The position numbers were made by a program, and so were the translations under genes. A stretch of DNA of 64,000 bases from Chitinophagales bacterium (GTDB lineage Bacteria > Bacteroidota > Bacteroidia > Chitinophagales > JADIYW01), in assembly GCA_020636535.1 (NCBI GenBank), contig JACJXT010000011.1:558001-622000 (forward strand), read 5' to 3'. Below are positions 26,381 through 36,075 of the stretch, one piece after another. The notes under the pieces are model-generated. The model did no database searches and was not told the DNA's origin. It worked only from the letters and a program-made list of their open reading frames with translations. Position 1 is the stretch's first letter, and each line of letters starts with the position of its first letter.

Positions 26381-29300
26381 TGTCCTAGCATTACTAGAAA
26401 ACTAGTTTTAAGCAATACATCATCATCAGAATAAATAACATAGTACACGCCTGTTCCTAAATTTGCAATTGGTAATGAAATATATTTATCTTGACTCTTA
26501 ATAGTAATAGCTTGTTCGTATTGTGTACGACCACTAATATCAATAATTCTAATTTGTCCGTTTAAATTTTTAGTAGTATTCGTTTCAATAAACAACTGAT
26601 TTCTGCCTTCTGCTACCAAATTTTCTATTGCTCTAAAAGTAATATTTTTACTAATATTTTTGATAGTAGCAGTATTGGTTATAAAAACAGAATCCATTCC
26701 AACAACTCTATATTTTTCGTTGAATTTATTTTGTGTTAGCTGGTAGTAATTCCAACCAAAATTTGGCATATCATCTACTATAACATAATTTAAAGTGTCA
26801 AACAAACCAAACTGTGGCACAAATTCTAACATCAGCTCAAATAAGTCGTTGCTATGTGTTTTCTTCTCTAATTCAAAACTACTGGTTTCGTGTTCGTGAA
26901 TATTTTTCCAAACTAAATAAACCGAATCGTTACTTAACATAGCATGAAAATCAACTACGCTATCCATTATAAAATACAAAGTATCTGTGTTGGATATTTT
27001 GAATGAACCATTTGGTAATGACATTACAACTTGATAAATAGAAGAATCTTTAATTGGTAAAAAATCATCGTAATTATAATTTTGATAAGTCATTCCAACT
27101 CTTGAAACATCATCTAACAGTACTAAGTTTTCATGTATTTTGCTTCTATATATATTATAGCTGGTTGCAGTTTCTTGTTTAGCATTCCACTGTAAATTAA
27201 TTCTGTCGGAAAGCTCATTCACACTAAACTGAAAAATACTGTCTTCTGTATCATCACATAATTTTATAATATTAGTATAAGAAATTTGGTTATTATAATT
27301 TACTATTTTTAATCTATAATAAGTACAATTGGTTGTAGCATTGTCTATATAATGATAAGTGGTATCTAAAAATACAGTGCGAGTAGTAACAATAGTATCT
27401 AGTGAAATAAAATTTATACTATCTGTCGATTTTTCTACTATATAATAATCAATTCCTGCTTCGTTAAGAACAGACCAACTCACTAAATTTCCGTTTTGAA
27501 TAGTGATAGCATTAAAATTAAAAATAGAATCTAGTGTTGTATGTGTCGTAGTAAAGTTTTTATCAATCCAAATAGGACTACTCCACGCCCAAACTTCTGT
27601 ATTGTTGACTTTATTTTTTTGTTTAGCTCTGATGTAGTACATACAGTTCTCTGTAAATGCTGCATCAATCATCGTGTATTGAATAACATTTGGTATTTGC
27701 TTTGGATAAATCCTTTTAATAACTTCAAACTGAGGAATGTCATTACTATATATTCCACTAGTAAAATTCCATTTCACAACATCAAGATAGTCTAATTCAT
27801 CGCTTCCAATACATAGTATATCTAACTTAGGTAAAGTATCAGTATTCAATATCATTTCGCTACCCATTAAACTATCATTTATAATGAAATTTAAAATTAT
27901 TCGTTCGCCAGTGGTAGCATAAGTATGTCTATTATAAAGTGCTTGAAACAAAGCATCTCTAGTTAATGTATCTGCAATTACGGCTGCACCACCACCTTGT
28001 GTTCTAAAAGTAGTTTGTCCTACATGATTATCTCCACTTGCAATTAGTCCAAGTCGTTCACCTTTTGTCCATCCATCTTGAATAAAAGAACCTTTAATAC
28101 CACAAAAATTAATATTTCCAGAATTATTAGTGTATGATAAAGGATGATTGTCATCGTAATATTCGCTTAAACCATGAACAGAATAGACTTCTGCTAATCT
28201 TCTGTACTTAGCATTTCCATATGTACCACTAAATCCCATTGGTACCGTACAGCTATTAGCTACACAGCTAAAACATTTGCCAGTATGATGTGGAATAATT
28301 AATGTTTGAATATCGTTTGGTAACAAGTCTGCTTGCTGATACATAGATTGAATGGTAGGACAGTTACTTCGTCCCCATCTTGGAATAGAAAAAAGATTAT
28401 TATCATTAAAATTAAAAATAGCATTATGATGATTAGATGGAAATGCTAAACTATTTTCAAAACCAACAAATGGTATAAATCTATTAGGTTGATGAAATTG
28501 TACTGCTTGATTTAATTGATACGACCATTCAAAATAATTGACACCAAATGTATCAGGATGATTGCCATCGCTATGATCTGTTACAGCACTAAAGTCTAAT
28601 CCATCAGAATTTCTAGCATAACTTAAAGAGTTATCACCAAGACCATCTCTACTGTATTTTGTGTGTGAGTGAAAATCGCCCCAATAAATATTGCTCAATT
28701 TATCATCTACCAAAGTAAAATTTGATTTATATATTTTGCCATTTAAAATACATTCTACTTGATAGATGCCATTTTCTAAAAATGTTATAGGTACATCAAT
28801 GTGATTAGAATTATTAATTTGAATGGTGTTAGTACAATTTACATTATTAGGAACATTTATACCAATAGTCTTATTATTTACATTTACAATGTTAGTAAAC
28901 CGATCTGTTATCATTAATTTTAGTATAGCTGGCTCATTTTTTTTAGCTATACTTGGTAGTACCACATTTAAAATTAAATTATTAGAGTCTGGCAATACTT
29001 TAAACGATTGAGCAGTAGTATTAAGTAAGTAATTATTAGTATTAAAATTACATAAAACTCTATATTGATCTTCATAAGCATAACCTCTATTTCCTGTAAA
29101 AGTGCCGTTGCCATTAGCACCATAAATTATTTCTAATGAAGTTCCAGTTTTTAAAGTATCTAGTAATTTAATGGTTACAATCGAACCTTTATCATCATGT
29201 TCTATGTTATAGCTTTGCAAATTTTGATTGGTAAATTCTGCTCGTAATAAATTAACAGATGTTATTTGTTGTGCTTTATTATTAATAGTTGCTTTTAAAT

Positions 29301-29613
29301 AACCTGCTCTAATATTGGCTGGTATAAAAATAAACGGAAACAAATTCATGCCATCATAAGCAAAGTCAGAATATAATTTTGGAAAAATTATCTTAATCTG
29401 GGTGTTCGGATAAATATCTGTAGAGTCATTTTTAATACTCAAGTGTTTTGCCGTAGTAGTATTTACACTTACAGTACTAGTATTTGAACTTAAGGTAAAG
29501 GCATTAGTATATCCATTAACCATTTGAGCATTTGTTTTTACAGGTATAGCAAAAGAAAAAGTTAAATAGATTAGACTAAGGATAAAACGCTTATAGGAGT
29601 TCTTGTTTAGCAT
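26377..29613 (-). CDS. Secreted DUF3604 (PHP-like) protein with T9SS sorting domain
   Basis: 1078 residues. Signal peptide (residues 1-30, ending KTNAQ), then a ~280-residue beta-rich N-terminal region. The DUF3604/PHP-type metal domain begins near residue 311: YWGDFHSHTKYSRDGLGDNS, DFSAVTDHSDG, IPHHTGKCFSC, LGLIASGDNHVGQ and ATTGERIILNF. The repeated His/Asp clusters are the expected ligands of a PHP-type phosphoesterase site. Fibronectin-like repeats follow (TSYNIYRSKIHENLVLLDDV and others). The last ~80 residues form a T9SS type A sorting domain (GQIRIIDISGRTQYEQAITI, NLGTGVYYVIYSDD). It is expected at the cell surface or outside the cell. The reaction is not known for the family in Bacteroidota. 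Confidence 0.88.
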   Translation of the reverse strand: MLNKNSYKRFILSLIYLTFSFAIPVKTNAQMVNGYTNAFTLSSNTSTVSVNTTTAKHLSIKNDSTDIYPNTQIKIIFPKLYSDFAYDGMNLFPFIFIPANIRAGYLKATINNKAQQITSVNLLRAEFTNQNLQSYNIEHDDKGSIVTIKLLDTLKTGTSLEIIYGANGNGTFTGNRGYAYEDQYRVLCNFNTNNYLLNTTAQSFKVLPDSNNLILNVVLPSIAKKNEPAILKLMITDRFTNIVNVNNKTIGINVPNNVNCTNTIQINNSNHIDVPITFLENGIYQVECILNGKIYKSNFTLVDDKLSNIYWGDFHSHTKYSRDGLGDNSLSYARNSDGLDFSAVTDHSDGNHPDTFGVNYFEWSYQLNQAVQFHQPNRFIPFVGFENSLAFPSNHHNAIFNFNDNNLFSIPRWGRSNCPTIQSMYQQADLLPNDIQTLIIPHHTGKCFSCVANSCTVPMGFSGTYGNAKYRRLAEVYSVHGLSEYYDDNHPLSYTNNSGNINFCGIKGSFIQDGWTKGERLGLIASGDNHVGQTTFRTQGGGAAVIADTLTRDALFQALYNRHTYATTGERIILNFIINDSLMGSEMILNTDTLPKLDILCIGSDELDYLDVVKWNFTSGIYSNDIPQFEVIKRIYPKQIPNVIQYTMIDAAFTENCMYYIRAKQKNKVNNTEVWAWSSPIWIDKNFTTTHTTLDSIFNFNAITIQNGNLVSWSVLNEAGIDYYIVEKSTDSINFISLDTIVTTRTVFLDTTYHYIDNATTNCTYYRLKIVNYNNQISYTNIIKLCDDTEDSIFQFSVNELSDRINLQWNAKQETATSYNIYRSKIHENLVLLDDVSRVGMTYQNYNYDDFLPIKDSSIYQVVMSLPNGSFKISNTDTLYFIMDSVVDFHAMLSNDSVYLVWKNIHEHETSSFELEKKTHSNDLFELMLEFVPQFGLFDTLNYVIVDDMPNFGWNYYQLTQNKFNEKYRVVGMDSVFITNTATIKNISKNITFRAIENLVAEGRNQLFIETNTTKNLNGQIRIIDISGRTQYEQAITIKSQDKYISLPIANLGTGVYYVIYSDDDVLLKTSFLVMLGH

Positions 29614-29755
29614 GCTAGGAATATTTTAGGGCAGTAATAAATACTATAAAAAGGATTATGCTGCAAATATATCTTTTATTTTTTAAATTTTATCATTTCT
29701 TATAAAAAATATTTTGGCTTTAATTGTCTGTATTTTTAATTACATTAGCAACCCA

Positions 29756-31498
29756 ATGCCAAAAATGAAATTAAACTATACTATATCATTTAATAACTAT
29801 ACCAACAACTATGTAGATATTGTTTTATCTATTTCAGATATCAATATTTCTAATGATAAACTACTTCTTTGTTTGCCAACATGGACACCAGGATCTTATT
29901 TAATTAGAGAGTATGCTAAAAATATTGACCAAGTTGTTTTATTAGAAGACGATAATAAAACAGTTCTACAAAAACAAAATAAAAATTCGTGGATTATACC
30001 TATCAATAATAAAAATGAAATTACTATTGCTTATGCTGTTTATTGTTTTGAATGGGGCGTTCGTAATAATTTTATTAACGATGAATTGATCTTTCTAACA
30101 GGTGCTGCTACATTCTTTTATGTAAAAGGCAATGAAAATCTACCTATTGAAATTATTATTGAAGTACCTAAAAATTATACTAAAATTGCAACTTCGCTTA
30201 AAAAAGTAGCAGGAAATGAATGGCACCGAAAAGCAGATAATTATGATGAATTAGTAGATAGTCCAATCGAAATTGGCAATCAAGAAAACTTATACTTTAC
30301 AGTTGATGATGTACCACACCAAGTGAGTGTTTTTGGTGAAAGCAATATGCAAAAAGAAACATTCATCAAAGACTTAGAAAAAATTATTGCGGTAGAAAAC
30401 GAAATTTTTACTTCCAATCCTTGCGATAATTACTTGTTTATTATACATCATTCTGCTACAAATTATGGAGGACTAGAACACAAATACTGTTCGGTAAATA
30501 ATGTGCCGAGAAACAATTACAGTAAAGATAAATACGGACAAACCATGAGTTTACTAGCACATGAGTACTTTCATTTATGGAATGTAAAACGCATCAAACC
30601 AAGTAGCTTTATTCCTTACGATTATACCAATGAAATGTATACCGATTTGCTTTGGTTTTTTGAAGGCGTTACCAGTTATTACGACGATTTAATTTGCTAC
30701 AGAGCAGGTATTCATACACAAGAAGAATATTTAAAAATTGTAGCCAATAACTTAAATGTAGTTATTAATACGCCAGGCAATAATATTCAAACATTAGCAG
30801 AAGCAAGTTTTGATACTTGGATTAAATACTATAGAAAAAATGAAAATACCAACAACACACAAATTAGTTACTATACAAAAGGAGCTGTTGTAGTAATGTT
30901 GTTTGATTTTATTACAATGATTGCAACTGGTGGCGAACGCAATTTCGATTTTGTTTTACGAAGCTTGTATAACGATTATCTAAAAGATAAAAACAAAGGC
31001 ATTACTGAAGCAGATATTACCAACACACTTTCAAATATTGCCGGAATTGATTTTGCTACCTACATACAAAAATATATTCATCAAACTGGCTTTAACGATT
31101 TTGAAAAATATTTTGAGCAAATTGGTTTAACACTCAATACCATTACCGATAGTAAACCTACACTTGGCATTAGCATAAAGAACGAGTTTAATAAAACTAC
31201 TATCACTCAAAAAAATAGTATTTACAATCAAAGCAATGGCTTTTTAAATGTAAACGACGAAATAATTGCAATAGATGGAGTTGCTCTTAATAATAATTTA
31301 TCTGATATTATACAATCAAAGTATATTAATCAAAAAATAAATATTTTAGTAAATAGAGATGGCTTGCTAAAAACTTATGATACAACTATTAGTGCAAGCA
31401 AAAAAATAAGCTATCAAATAGCAATAAAAAATAATTTAAACGACTTACAGAAAAAGCTACTAAGCATTTGGCTAAAACAAAAACATTTTAATAGTTAA
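29756..31498 (+). CDS. M61 family metallopeptidase with PDZ domain
   Basis: 580 residues from the ATG at 29756; an in-frame TTG 42 bases upstream is rejected because MPKMKLNYTISFNNYTNNYV is the family N-terminus. M61 (glycyl aminopeptidase-like) enzymes cleave N-terminal Gly/Ala residues. The N-terminal beta domain carries LLCLPTWTPGSYLIREYAKN, typical of the family. The zinc site is HEYFH (about residue 268) in LLAHEYFHLWNVKRIKP, with the third ligand in LLWFFEGVTSYYDDLI. NYGGLEHKYCSV is the conserved GGLEH. The C-terminal ~100 residues form a PDZ domain (LGISIKNEFNKTTITQ, NGFLNVNDEIIAIDGVALN). No signal peptide is visible, so it may be cytoplasmic. Confidence 0.92.
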   Translation: MPKMKLNYTISFNNYTNNYVDIVLSISDINISNDKLLLCLPTWTPGSYLIREYAKNIDQVVLLEDDNKTVLQKQNKNSWIIPINNKNEITIAYAVYCFEWGVRNNFINDELIFLTGAATFFYVKGNENLPIEIIIEVPKNYTKIATSLKKVAGNEWHRKADNYDELVDSPIEIGNQENLYFTVDDVPHQVSVFGESNMQKETFIKDLEKIIAVENEIFTSNPCDNYLFIIHHSATNYGGLEHKYCSVNNVPRNNYSKDKYGQTMSLLAHEYFHLWNVKRIKPSSFIPYDYTNEMYTDLLWFFEGVTSYYDDLICYRAGIHTQEEYLKIVANNLNVVINTPGNNIQTLAEASFDTWIKYYRKNENTNNTQISYYTKGAVVVMLFDFITMIATGGERNFDFVLRSLYNDYLKDKNKGITEADITNTLSNIAGIDFATYIQKYIHQTGFNDFEKYFEQIGLTLNTITDSKPTLGISIKNEFNKTTITQKNSIYNQSNGFLNVNDEIIAIDGVALNNNLSDIIQSKYINQKINILVNRDGLLKTYDTTISASKKISYQIAIKNNLNDLQKKLLSIWLKQKHFNS

Positions 31499-31991
31499 TA
31501 TGTTATTTTAATTTATATTAATTCATCTATAAACTAACTATCTATTTAAAATAATAAATAAAAAGCACAGACCAAAGCAGTTTAGCGTTGAAGCATTTTT
31601 AGCAATAGATATAAATGTCTCGAAATTGCATTGTGAGGTACGAGCAATAAGCATGTAGAGACAAATTTATCATCGGTTTGCTTCACCAAAAGAAGAAATA
31701 GAGAAAAGCAAAATTGCCTTAAATGCTTCTTGACTTTTTGGTTCGTTTTGTGTCAAGACAAAATGAACAAAGTATTGTTAAATCGACTTAAAGCATTATT
31801 CCTTCGAAAGAAGGAATCTATGAACTCTTTCATTATACTTCAATGACAGTTTTTTATTTGTTACAAATTATATATATACTAAGCTTTTATCAGTGCTATA
31901 AAATATACACTTTGAATAAAAATGCACCAAAGCATATTTAACTTTTGTTTAGTAGATTTTACATTCCATTTAGTAACTTGCTATAAATAAA
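31499..31991. other. Noncoding spacer carrying structured element copy 2
   Basis: No gene supported. Holds the structured element (31590-31768) and a separate hairpin ATTCCTTC-GAAA-GAAGGAAT at about 31799-31818, whose GAAA tetraloop is like the GTCGGAAG-GAAA-CTTCCGAC hairpins at 42.7 and 43.3 kb. The last ~130 bases are plain AT-rich sequence before the monooxygenase gene. Confidence 0.6.
31590..31768 (+). repeat. Dispersed structured noncoding element, copy 2
   Basis: Same fold as copy 1. P1: GAAGCATTT...GCAAT (31590-31606) with ATTGC...AAATGCTTC (31713-31729), same 3x3 internal loop. P2: GTCTC (31617-31621) with GAGAC (31658-31662). P3: TGCATTGT with GCAATAAGCA (31627-31653). P4: GTTCGTTTTG with CAAAATGAAC (31741-31768), loop TGTCAAGA. 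P1, P2 and P4 each differ from copy 1 by paired substitutions. Confidence 0.75.
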
Positions 31992-33521
31992 ATGCAAACT
32001 ATGAGTACTTACAACACAGATATTCTAATCATTGGTACTGGTTTTGGTGGAATTTGTATGGGCATCAAACTAAAAGAAGCTAACAACAACAACTTCATTA
32101 TGCTAGAAAGAGATCCAGAGTTAGGTGGAACTTGGTATGCCAATACTTATCCAGGTGCCGAGTGCGATGTACATTCTCACTTATATCAATATTCTTTTGA
32201 ACCAAATCCAAATTGGAAGAAAATGTTTGGCACACAAGAAGAAATTTTAGAGTACACCAATCATTGTGTAGATAAATATAACTTACGACCTAATGTCCAT
32301 TTAAGTGCAGAAGTCAATCATGCACAGTACAACGAAGAAGATGGTACATGGACATTAAAAACCAAACAAGGCAAAACTTATCATGCCAACAAAGTTATCA
32401 TTGCTGGTGGAGGTTTAAGTAGAATTGCATTTCCAGATATCAAAGGCATCAACTCTTTTAAAGGAGAAAAATTTCACTCTGCTCAATGGAATCACGACTA
32501 CGATTATAGCAATAAAAGAGTAGCCATTATTGGTTCTGGAGCAAGTGCCATACAAATAGTTCCAGCTATTGCCAAAAAAGTAAAATCACTAAGTGTTTTT
32601 CAAAGAACACCATCTTGGGTAATTCCAAAGCCAGACAGAGAAATTTCTACTGTAGAAAAAACATTGTTCAAATATTTACCAATAACACAACAACTATATA
32701 GAAATGCTTTGTTTGTAAGAAACGAACTATTTGCTACAGGTTTCGTAATCGACCAAAGAGTAATGAAGCTAGTACAACCACAAGTAGAAAAATACATTAA
32801 AAAAGTAGTGAAAGATAAATCACTTCAAGAAAAAGTAACACCAAATTATACGCTTGGTTGCAAACGCATTTTGTTGTCTAATGATTATTATCCAGCATTA
32901 AATAGAGATAATGTAGAAGTCGTTACAGAAGGTATTGATGCCATCACTTCAAAAGGAATTAAAACGAAAGATGGCAAACAACACGAGTTCGATTTAATTG
33001 TTTTTGCTACTGGATTTAAAGCGTCTGAAGATGTTGCACCATTTCCTATTATTGGGAAAAATGGCAACAACCTAAAAGAAATTTGGGATGAAAAAGGTGC
33101 AGAAGCATATTTGGGTGTTTCTATTGCAGGATTTCCAAATGCATTTATGGTCATTGGACCAAATACAGGTTTAGGTCATAGCTCTATGATTTTAATGATA
33201 GAACATTCTGTGCATTATATTATAGAAGCACTAAAAACATATAATAACAAAAAAGTTAAATCAATAGATGTAAAACAAAAAGTGCAAGACGATTATAATG
33301 CAGCTATTCAAAAAAGATTAAACAAAGCAGTTTGGAGTCAAGGTGGTTGTGCAAGCTGGTATAAAACTAAAGACGGAAAAAATACGACACTTTGGCCAGG
33401 TTTTACTTTCGAGTTTAGAGCAAGAACTTTATTTTTCGATTCGTCGAAATACAATGTTGAGTATGTTCAACCTAAAGTAGTTTCTAAAAAGAATGTTAAA
33501 AAAGACATAGTACTTAATTAA
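31992..33521 (+). CDS. Flavin-containing (Baeyer-Villiger-type) monooxygenase
   Basis: 509 residues. The N-terminal FAD Rossmann motif is IIGTGFGGICMGIKLKEANN; the family's ERDPELGGTWYANTYPGAEC, including the GGTW-xN-x-YPGxxxD run, is complete. The second nucleotide motif VAIIGSGASAIQIVPAIAKK binds NADPH. The BVMO-type fingerprint region reads KGEKFHSAQWNHDYDYSNKR, close to the FxGxxxHxxxW consensus (Phe at +4, His at +5, W at +8). FATGFKASEDVAPFPIIGKN is the C-terminal FAD-associated motif, followed by GPNTGLGHSSMILMIEHSVH. Such enzymes insert oxygen into ketones or oxidise N/S groups; the substrate is unknown. The gene stands alone. ATG 31992 is used; 32001 is equally possible. Confidence 0.9.
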   Translation: MQTMSTYNTDILIIGTGFGGICMGIKLKEANNNNFIMLERDPELGGTWYANTYPGAECDVHSHLYQYSFEPNPNWKKMFGTQEEILEYTNHCVDKYNLRPNVHLSAEVNHAQYNEEDGTWTLKTKQGKTYHANKVIIAGGGLSRIAFPDIKGINSFKGEKFHSAQWNHDYDYSNKRVAIIGSGASAIQIVPAIAKKVKSLSVFQRTPSWVIPKPDREISTVEKTLFKYLPITQQLYRNALFVRNELFATGFVIDQRVMKLVQPQVEKYIKKVVKDKSLQEKVTPNYTLGCKRILLSNDYYPALNRDNVEVVTEGIDAITSKGIKTKDGKQHEFDLIVFATGFKASEDVAPFPIIGKNGNNLKEIWDEKGAEAYLGVSIAGFPNAFMVIGPNTGLGHSSMILMIEHSVHYIIEALKTYNNKKVKSIDVKQKVQDDYNAAIQKRLNKAVWSQGGCASWYKTKDGKNTTLWPGFTFEFRARTLFFDSSKYNVEYVQPKVVSKKNVKKDIVLN

Positions 33522-33602
33522 TTAGCAATCAATCAATACTATATTAATACTACTAGCAATATATTGGTAGAATAATTCGTTATGTTTGTAAAAAACTATA
33601 AC

Positions 33603-33827
33603 ATGAAAATTAAAGTATTATTTTTTCTATTGATTTTTGTTTGTTTTGGAACATCATTACTAAATGCAGACAATAAAGCAGTGTACACCAAGAAGTATGC
33701 TAAAACGCAGCATAAAAAATGCAAACCAAAAAATGTATATAATCCAGAAGCAGTAGGATTTAGTAGTGGTAAAAAGAAAAAATGTCCAAAGAAAAAGAAA
33801 ATTCAGTTGTCTAAATATCAGCATTAA
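33603..33827 (+). CDS. Small lysine-rich secreted protein, unknown
   Basis: 74 residues from the ATG at 33603 (an ATG 21 bases upstream only adds a non-typical extension). A clear signal peptide (MKIKVLFFLLIFVCFGTSLLNA) leaves a mature peptide of about 50 residues with roughly one third lysine, two cysteines and clusters such as KKYAKTQHKKCKPK and GKKKKCPKKKKIQL. I do not recognise a family. It lies 13 bases before the DUF5723 barrel gene on the same strand, so the two are probably co-expressed. Base composition and position argue for a real gene, but a homologue would be needed to be sure. Confidence 0.6.
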   Translation: MKIKVLFFLLIFVCFGTSLLNADNKAVYTKKYAKTQHKKCKPKNVYNPEAVGFSSGKKKKCPKKKKIQLSKYQH

Positions 33828-33840
33828 AAATACATAGTTT

Positions 33841-35286
33841 ATGAAAAAATATTTTTTTATCTTAATTATTTTAATTGGATTAAGTAATAAAATCATAGCA
33901 CAAGCTTTTAACGGAGCTCATTATTCTACAAAAGATGCAATTCTGTCTTCTTATATAAATCCTGCAATGCCAATTGCAGGCGATGTAAAATGGCAAGTTA
34001 ATTTAATAGGATTTGATGCCAATGTCGGAAACAATTATTTTGCACTAGATGGAAGCTTAAAAGATTTAATTAGCAATTTTGATAGAGCCACTTCTTTAAA
34101 ACAAATCTTAGATGGCAAAAGAAAACACATGTTAATAGAAGCGTGTATTCAAGGACCAGCAGCATATTTCAATATTAAAAACAATGGAATTTCTATTGGC
34201 GTTAGAGCAAAAATGAACGCAACATTCAACGATTTTAATGAAGATTTAGTCTATTCTCTATACAACGATTTTGAAGATATTTTAAACTGGCTACCAAGTT
34301 TTAGTAACGAAAGAGCTTCTGGTGCAGTCAATGCTTATCACGAAATCTATTTTGGATATTCAAGAAGTATAAATATTGGTGATAAACATGCTATACACCT
34401 TGGAGCAAATGCAAAATTACTTACAAACATTTTTAATGCACAATTTGGAGCTAATAATATTAATTTTTCTAAAGTGTATACTTCAATATCAGACAGTGCT
34501 ATTAATGTTGGCGAATCACAATTCGATTTTTATCTAACAGATAGAGTAGATGATGGCTTCAAATATAAATTTGGTATTAATGGATTTGGTATTGATGTTG
34601 GAGCTATCTACGAATTAAAAAAAGACAATAGCAACGACCATTATTTATTAGCAGGATTTTCTGTTAACGACATAGGAAAAAATAAATATACACTTGGAAA
34701 AAATAGTAGAACATTTATTGGAAACAATAGAAATGTACCAGCAGAACATTTAGTTGATGATGAAGGCAATACTAAAAACATAGATGAAATTTTAGACTCA
34801 TTAGGAACGAAAACCATTCCAACAGGAAAACAAAAAATCAATTTACCAACAGCACTAAATGTATTTGTCGATTTTCAAGTAGTACCAAAATTTTATATCA
34901 ATTCTAATTTTCAATTCAATGTACTCAACTATAAAAAAGGCGATGCAAAAGCCAATGCACCAACCGATATCTCTTTAACACCAAGATTTGAAACTAGAAT
35001 TTTTTCAGCGTTCTTACCAATGAACTGGAATAAATACAACGGATTTAACGCTGGAGCAGGCATTCGTTTAGCACAATTTACAGTAGGTTCTAGAAATTTA
35101 ATTACTGCTTTTGCCAAAAAAGAATTTACAGGAATTGATATGTACCTAAACATTGGATTTGGAAAAATAGAAGGCAAAAAGAAAAAATCATCGTCTAAAA
35201 AAGATAAATCAGAAGACAATAATAACCAAGACGATGAAATCTGGAATCCAGAAAAAAAAGAGAAACTACCAGAAGAAAGTAGATAA
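33841..35286 (+). CDS. DUF5723 family outer-membrane beta-barrel protein
   Basis: 481 residues with signal peptide MKKYFFILIILIGLSNKIIAQ. The start of the mature protein (FNGAHYSTKDAILSSYINPAMPIAGDVKWQ) and the following FDANVGNNYFALDGSLKDLI are typical of DUF5723, a PorV-like barrel family of Bacteroidota. Alternating strands continue to GAGIRLAQFTVGSRNLITAF and DMYLNIGFGKIEGKKKKSS. The last ~45 residues are a charged, disordered tail (KKDKSEDNNNQDDE), unusual for a barrel because the C-terminal aromatic BAM signal is not at the end. Function is unknown. It is followed by the 280-bp tandem repeat array. Confidence 0.85.
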   Translation: MKKYFFILIILIGLSNKIIAQAFNGAHYSTKDAILSSYINPAMPIAGDVKWQVNLIGFDANVGNNYFALDGSLKDLISNFDRATSLKQILDGKRKHMLIEACIQGPAAYFNIKNNGISIGVRAKMNATFNDFNEDLVYSLYNDFEDILNWLPSFSNERASGAVNAYHEIYFGYSRSINIGDKHAIHLGANAKLLTNIFNAQFGANNINFSKVYTSISDSAINVGESQFDFYLTDRVDDGFKYKFGINGFGIDVGAIYELKKDNSNDHYLLAGFSVNDIGKNKYTLGKNSRTFIGNNRNVPAEHLVDDEGNTKNIDEILDSLGTKTIPTGKQKINLPTALNVFVDFQVVPKFYINSNFQFNVLNYKKGDAKANAPTDISLTPRFETRIFSAFLPMNWNKYNGFNAGAGIRLAQFTVGSRNLITAFAKKEFTGIDMYLNIGFGKIEGKKKKSSSKKDKSEDNNNQDDEIWNPEKKEKLPEESR

Positions 35287-35322
35287 AGACTGAATTCCAT
35301 TTTCTTGCTCTATGTTTATAAT

Positions 35323-36075
35323 AATGTTGAAGTAAACTAATAACCAAACTTCATTCTGAATTTATTTCAGAATCTTTCTAATTAATTCCCATCAGAGTTA
35401 TTTGAAGAAAACTCTGATGCAATTAAAAACTGTCTTTACAAAACTTTGGAAGGAAGCACGAACAAAATCGTGACAATCAATAGCATTGGTTCGTGTCCTC
35501 ACAAAACAATAAAAAGAATAGAATAAACAATTACTTTGGTTTGTATATATAATGATGAAGTAACTTACAAATCAACTTTCATTCTGAATTTATTTCAGAA
35601 TCTTTCTAATAACCTAAAGTCGATAGTTAATCAATCGCATTGGTTTGTGTCCCAATAGCATTGGTTTGCATCAGAGTTATTTGAAGAAAACTCTGATGCA
35701 ATTAAATTAAACTGTCTTTACAAAACTTTGGAAGGAAGCACGAACAAAATCGTGACAATCAATAGCATTGTTTCGTGTCCTCACAAAACAATAAAAAGAA
35801 TAGAATAAACAATTACTTTGGTTTGTATATATAATGATGAAGTAACTTACAAATCAACTTTCATTCTGAATTCATTTCAGAATCTTTCTAATAACCTAAA
35901 GCCGATAGTTAATCAATAGCATTGGTTCGTGTCCCAATAGCATTAATTCCCATCAGAGTTATTTGAAGAAAACTCTGATGCAACTAAATTAAACTGTCTT
36001 TACAAAACTTTGGAAGGAAGCACGAACAAAATCGTGACAATCAATAGCATTGTTTCGTGTCCTCACGAAACAATT
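35323..36075. repeat. Three tandem copies of a ~280-bp noncoding unit
   Basis: Units start near 35323, 35551 and 35833 (AATGWTGAAGTAA). The first lacks about 53 bases present in the other two; the second and third are 282 bases apart. Shared hairpins are ATTCTGAA/TTTCAGAAT, CATCAGAGTT/AACTCTGATG and ATTGTTTCGTG-TCCT-CACGAAACAAT (perfect in unit 3, one mismatch in units 1 and 2). No open reading frame is conserved between the units. It ends about 350 bases before the first rRNA promoter. Confidence 0.9.

Noticed and set aside
35323..36075. CRISPR array
   Set aside because: Repeat units are ~280 bp without short repeat/unique spacer alternation, and no cas genes are in the window.
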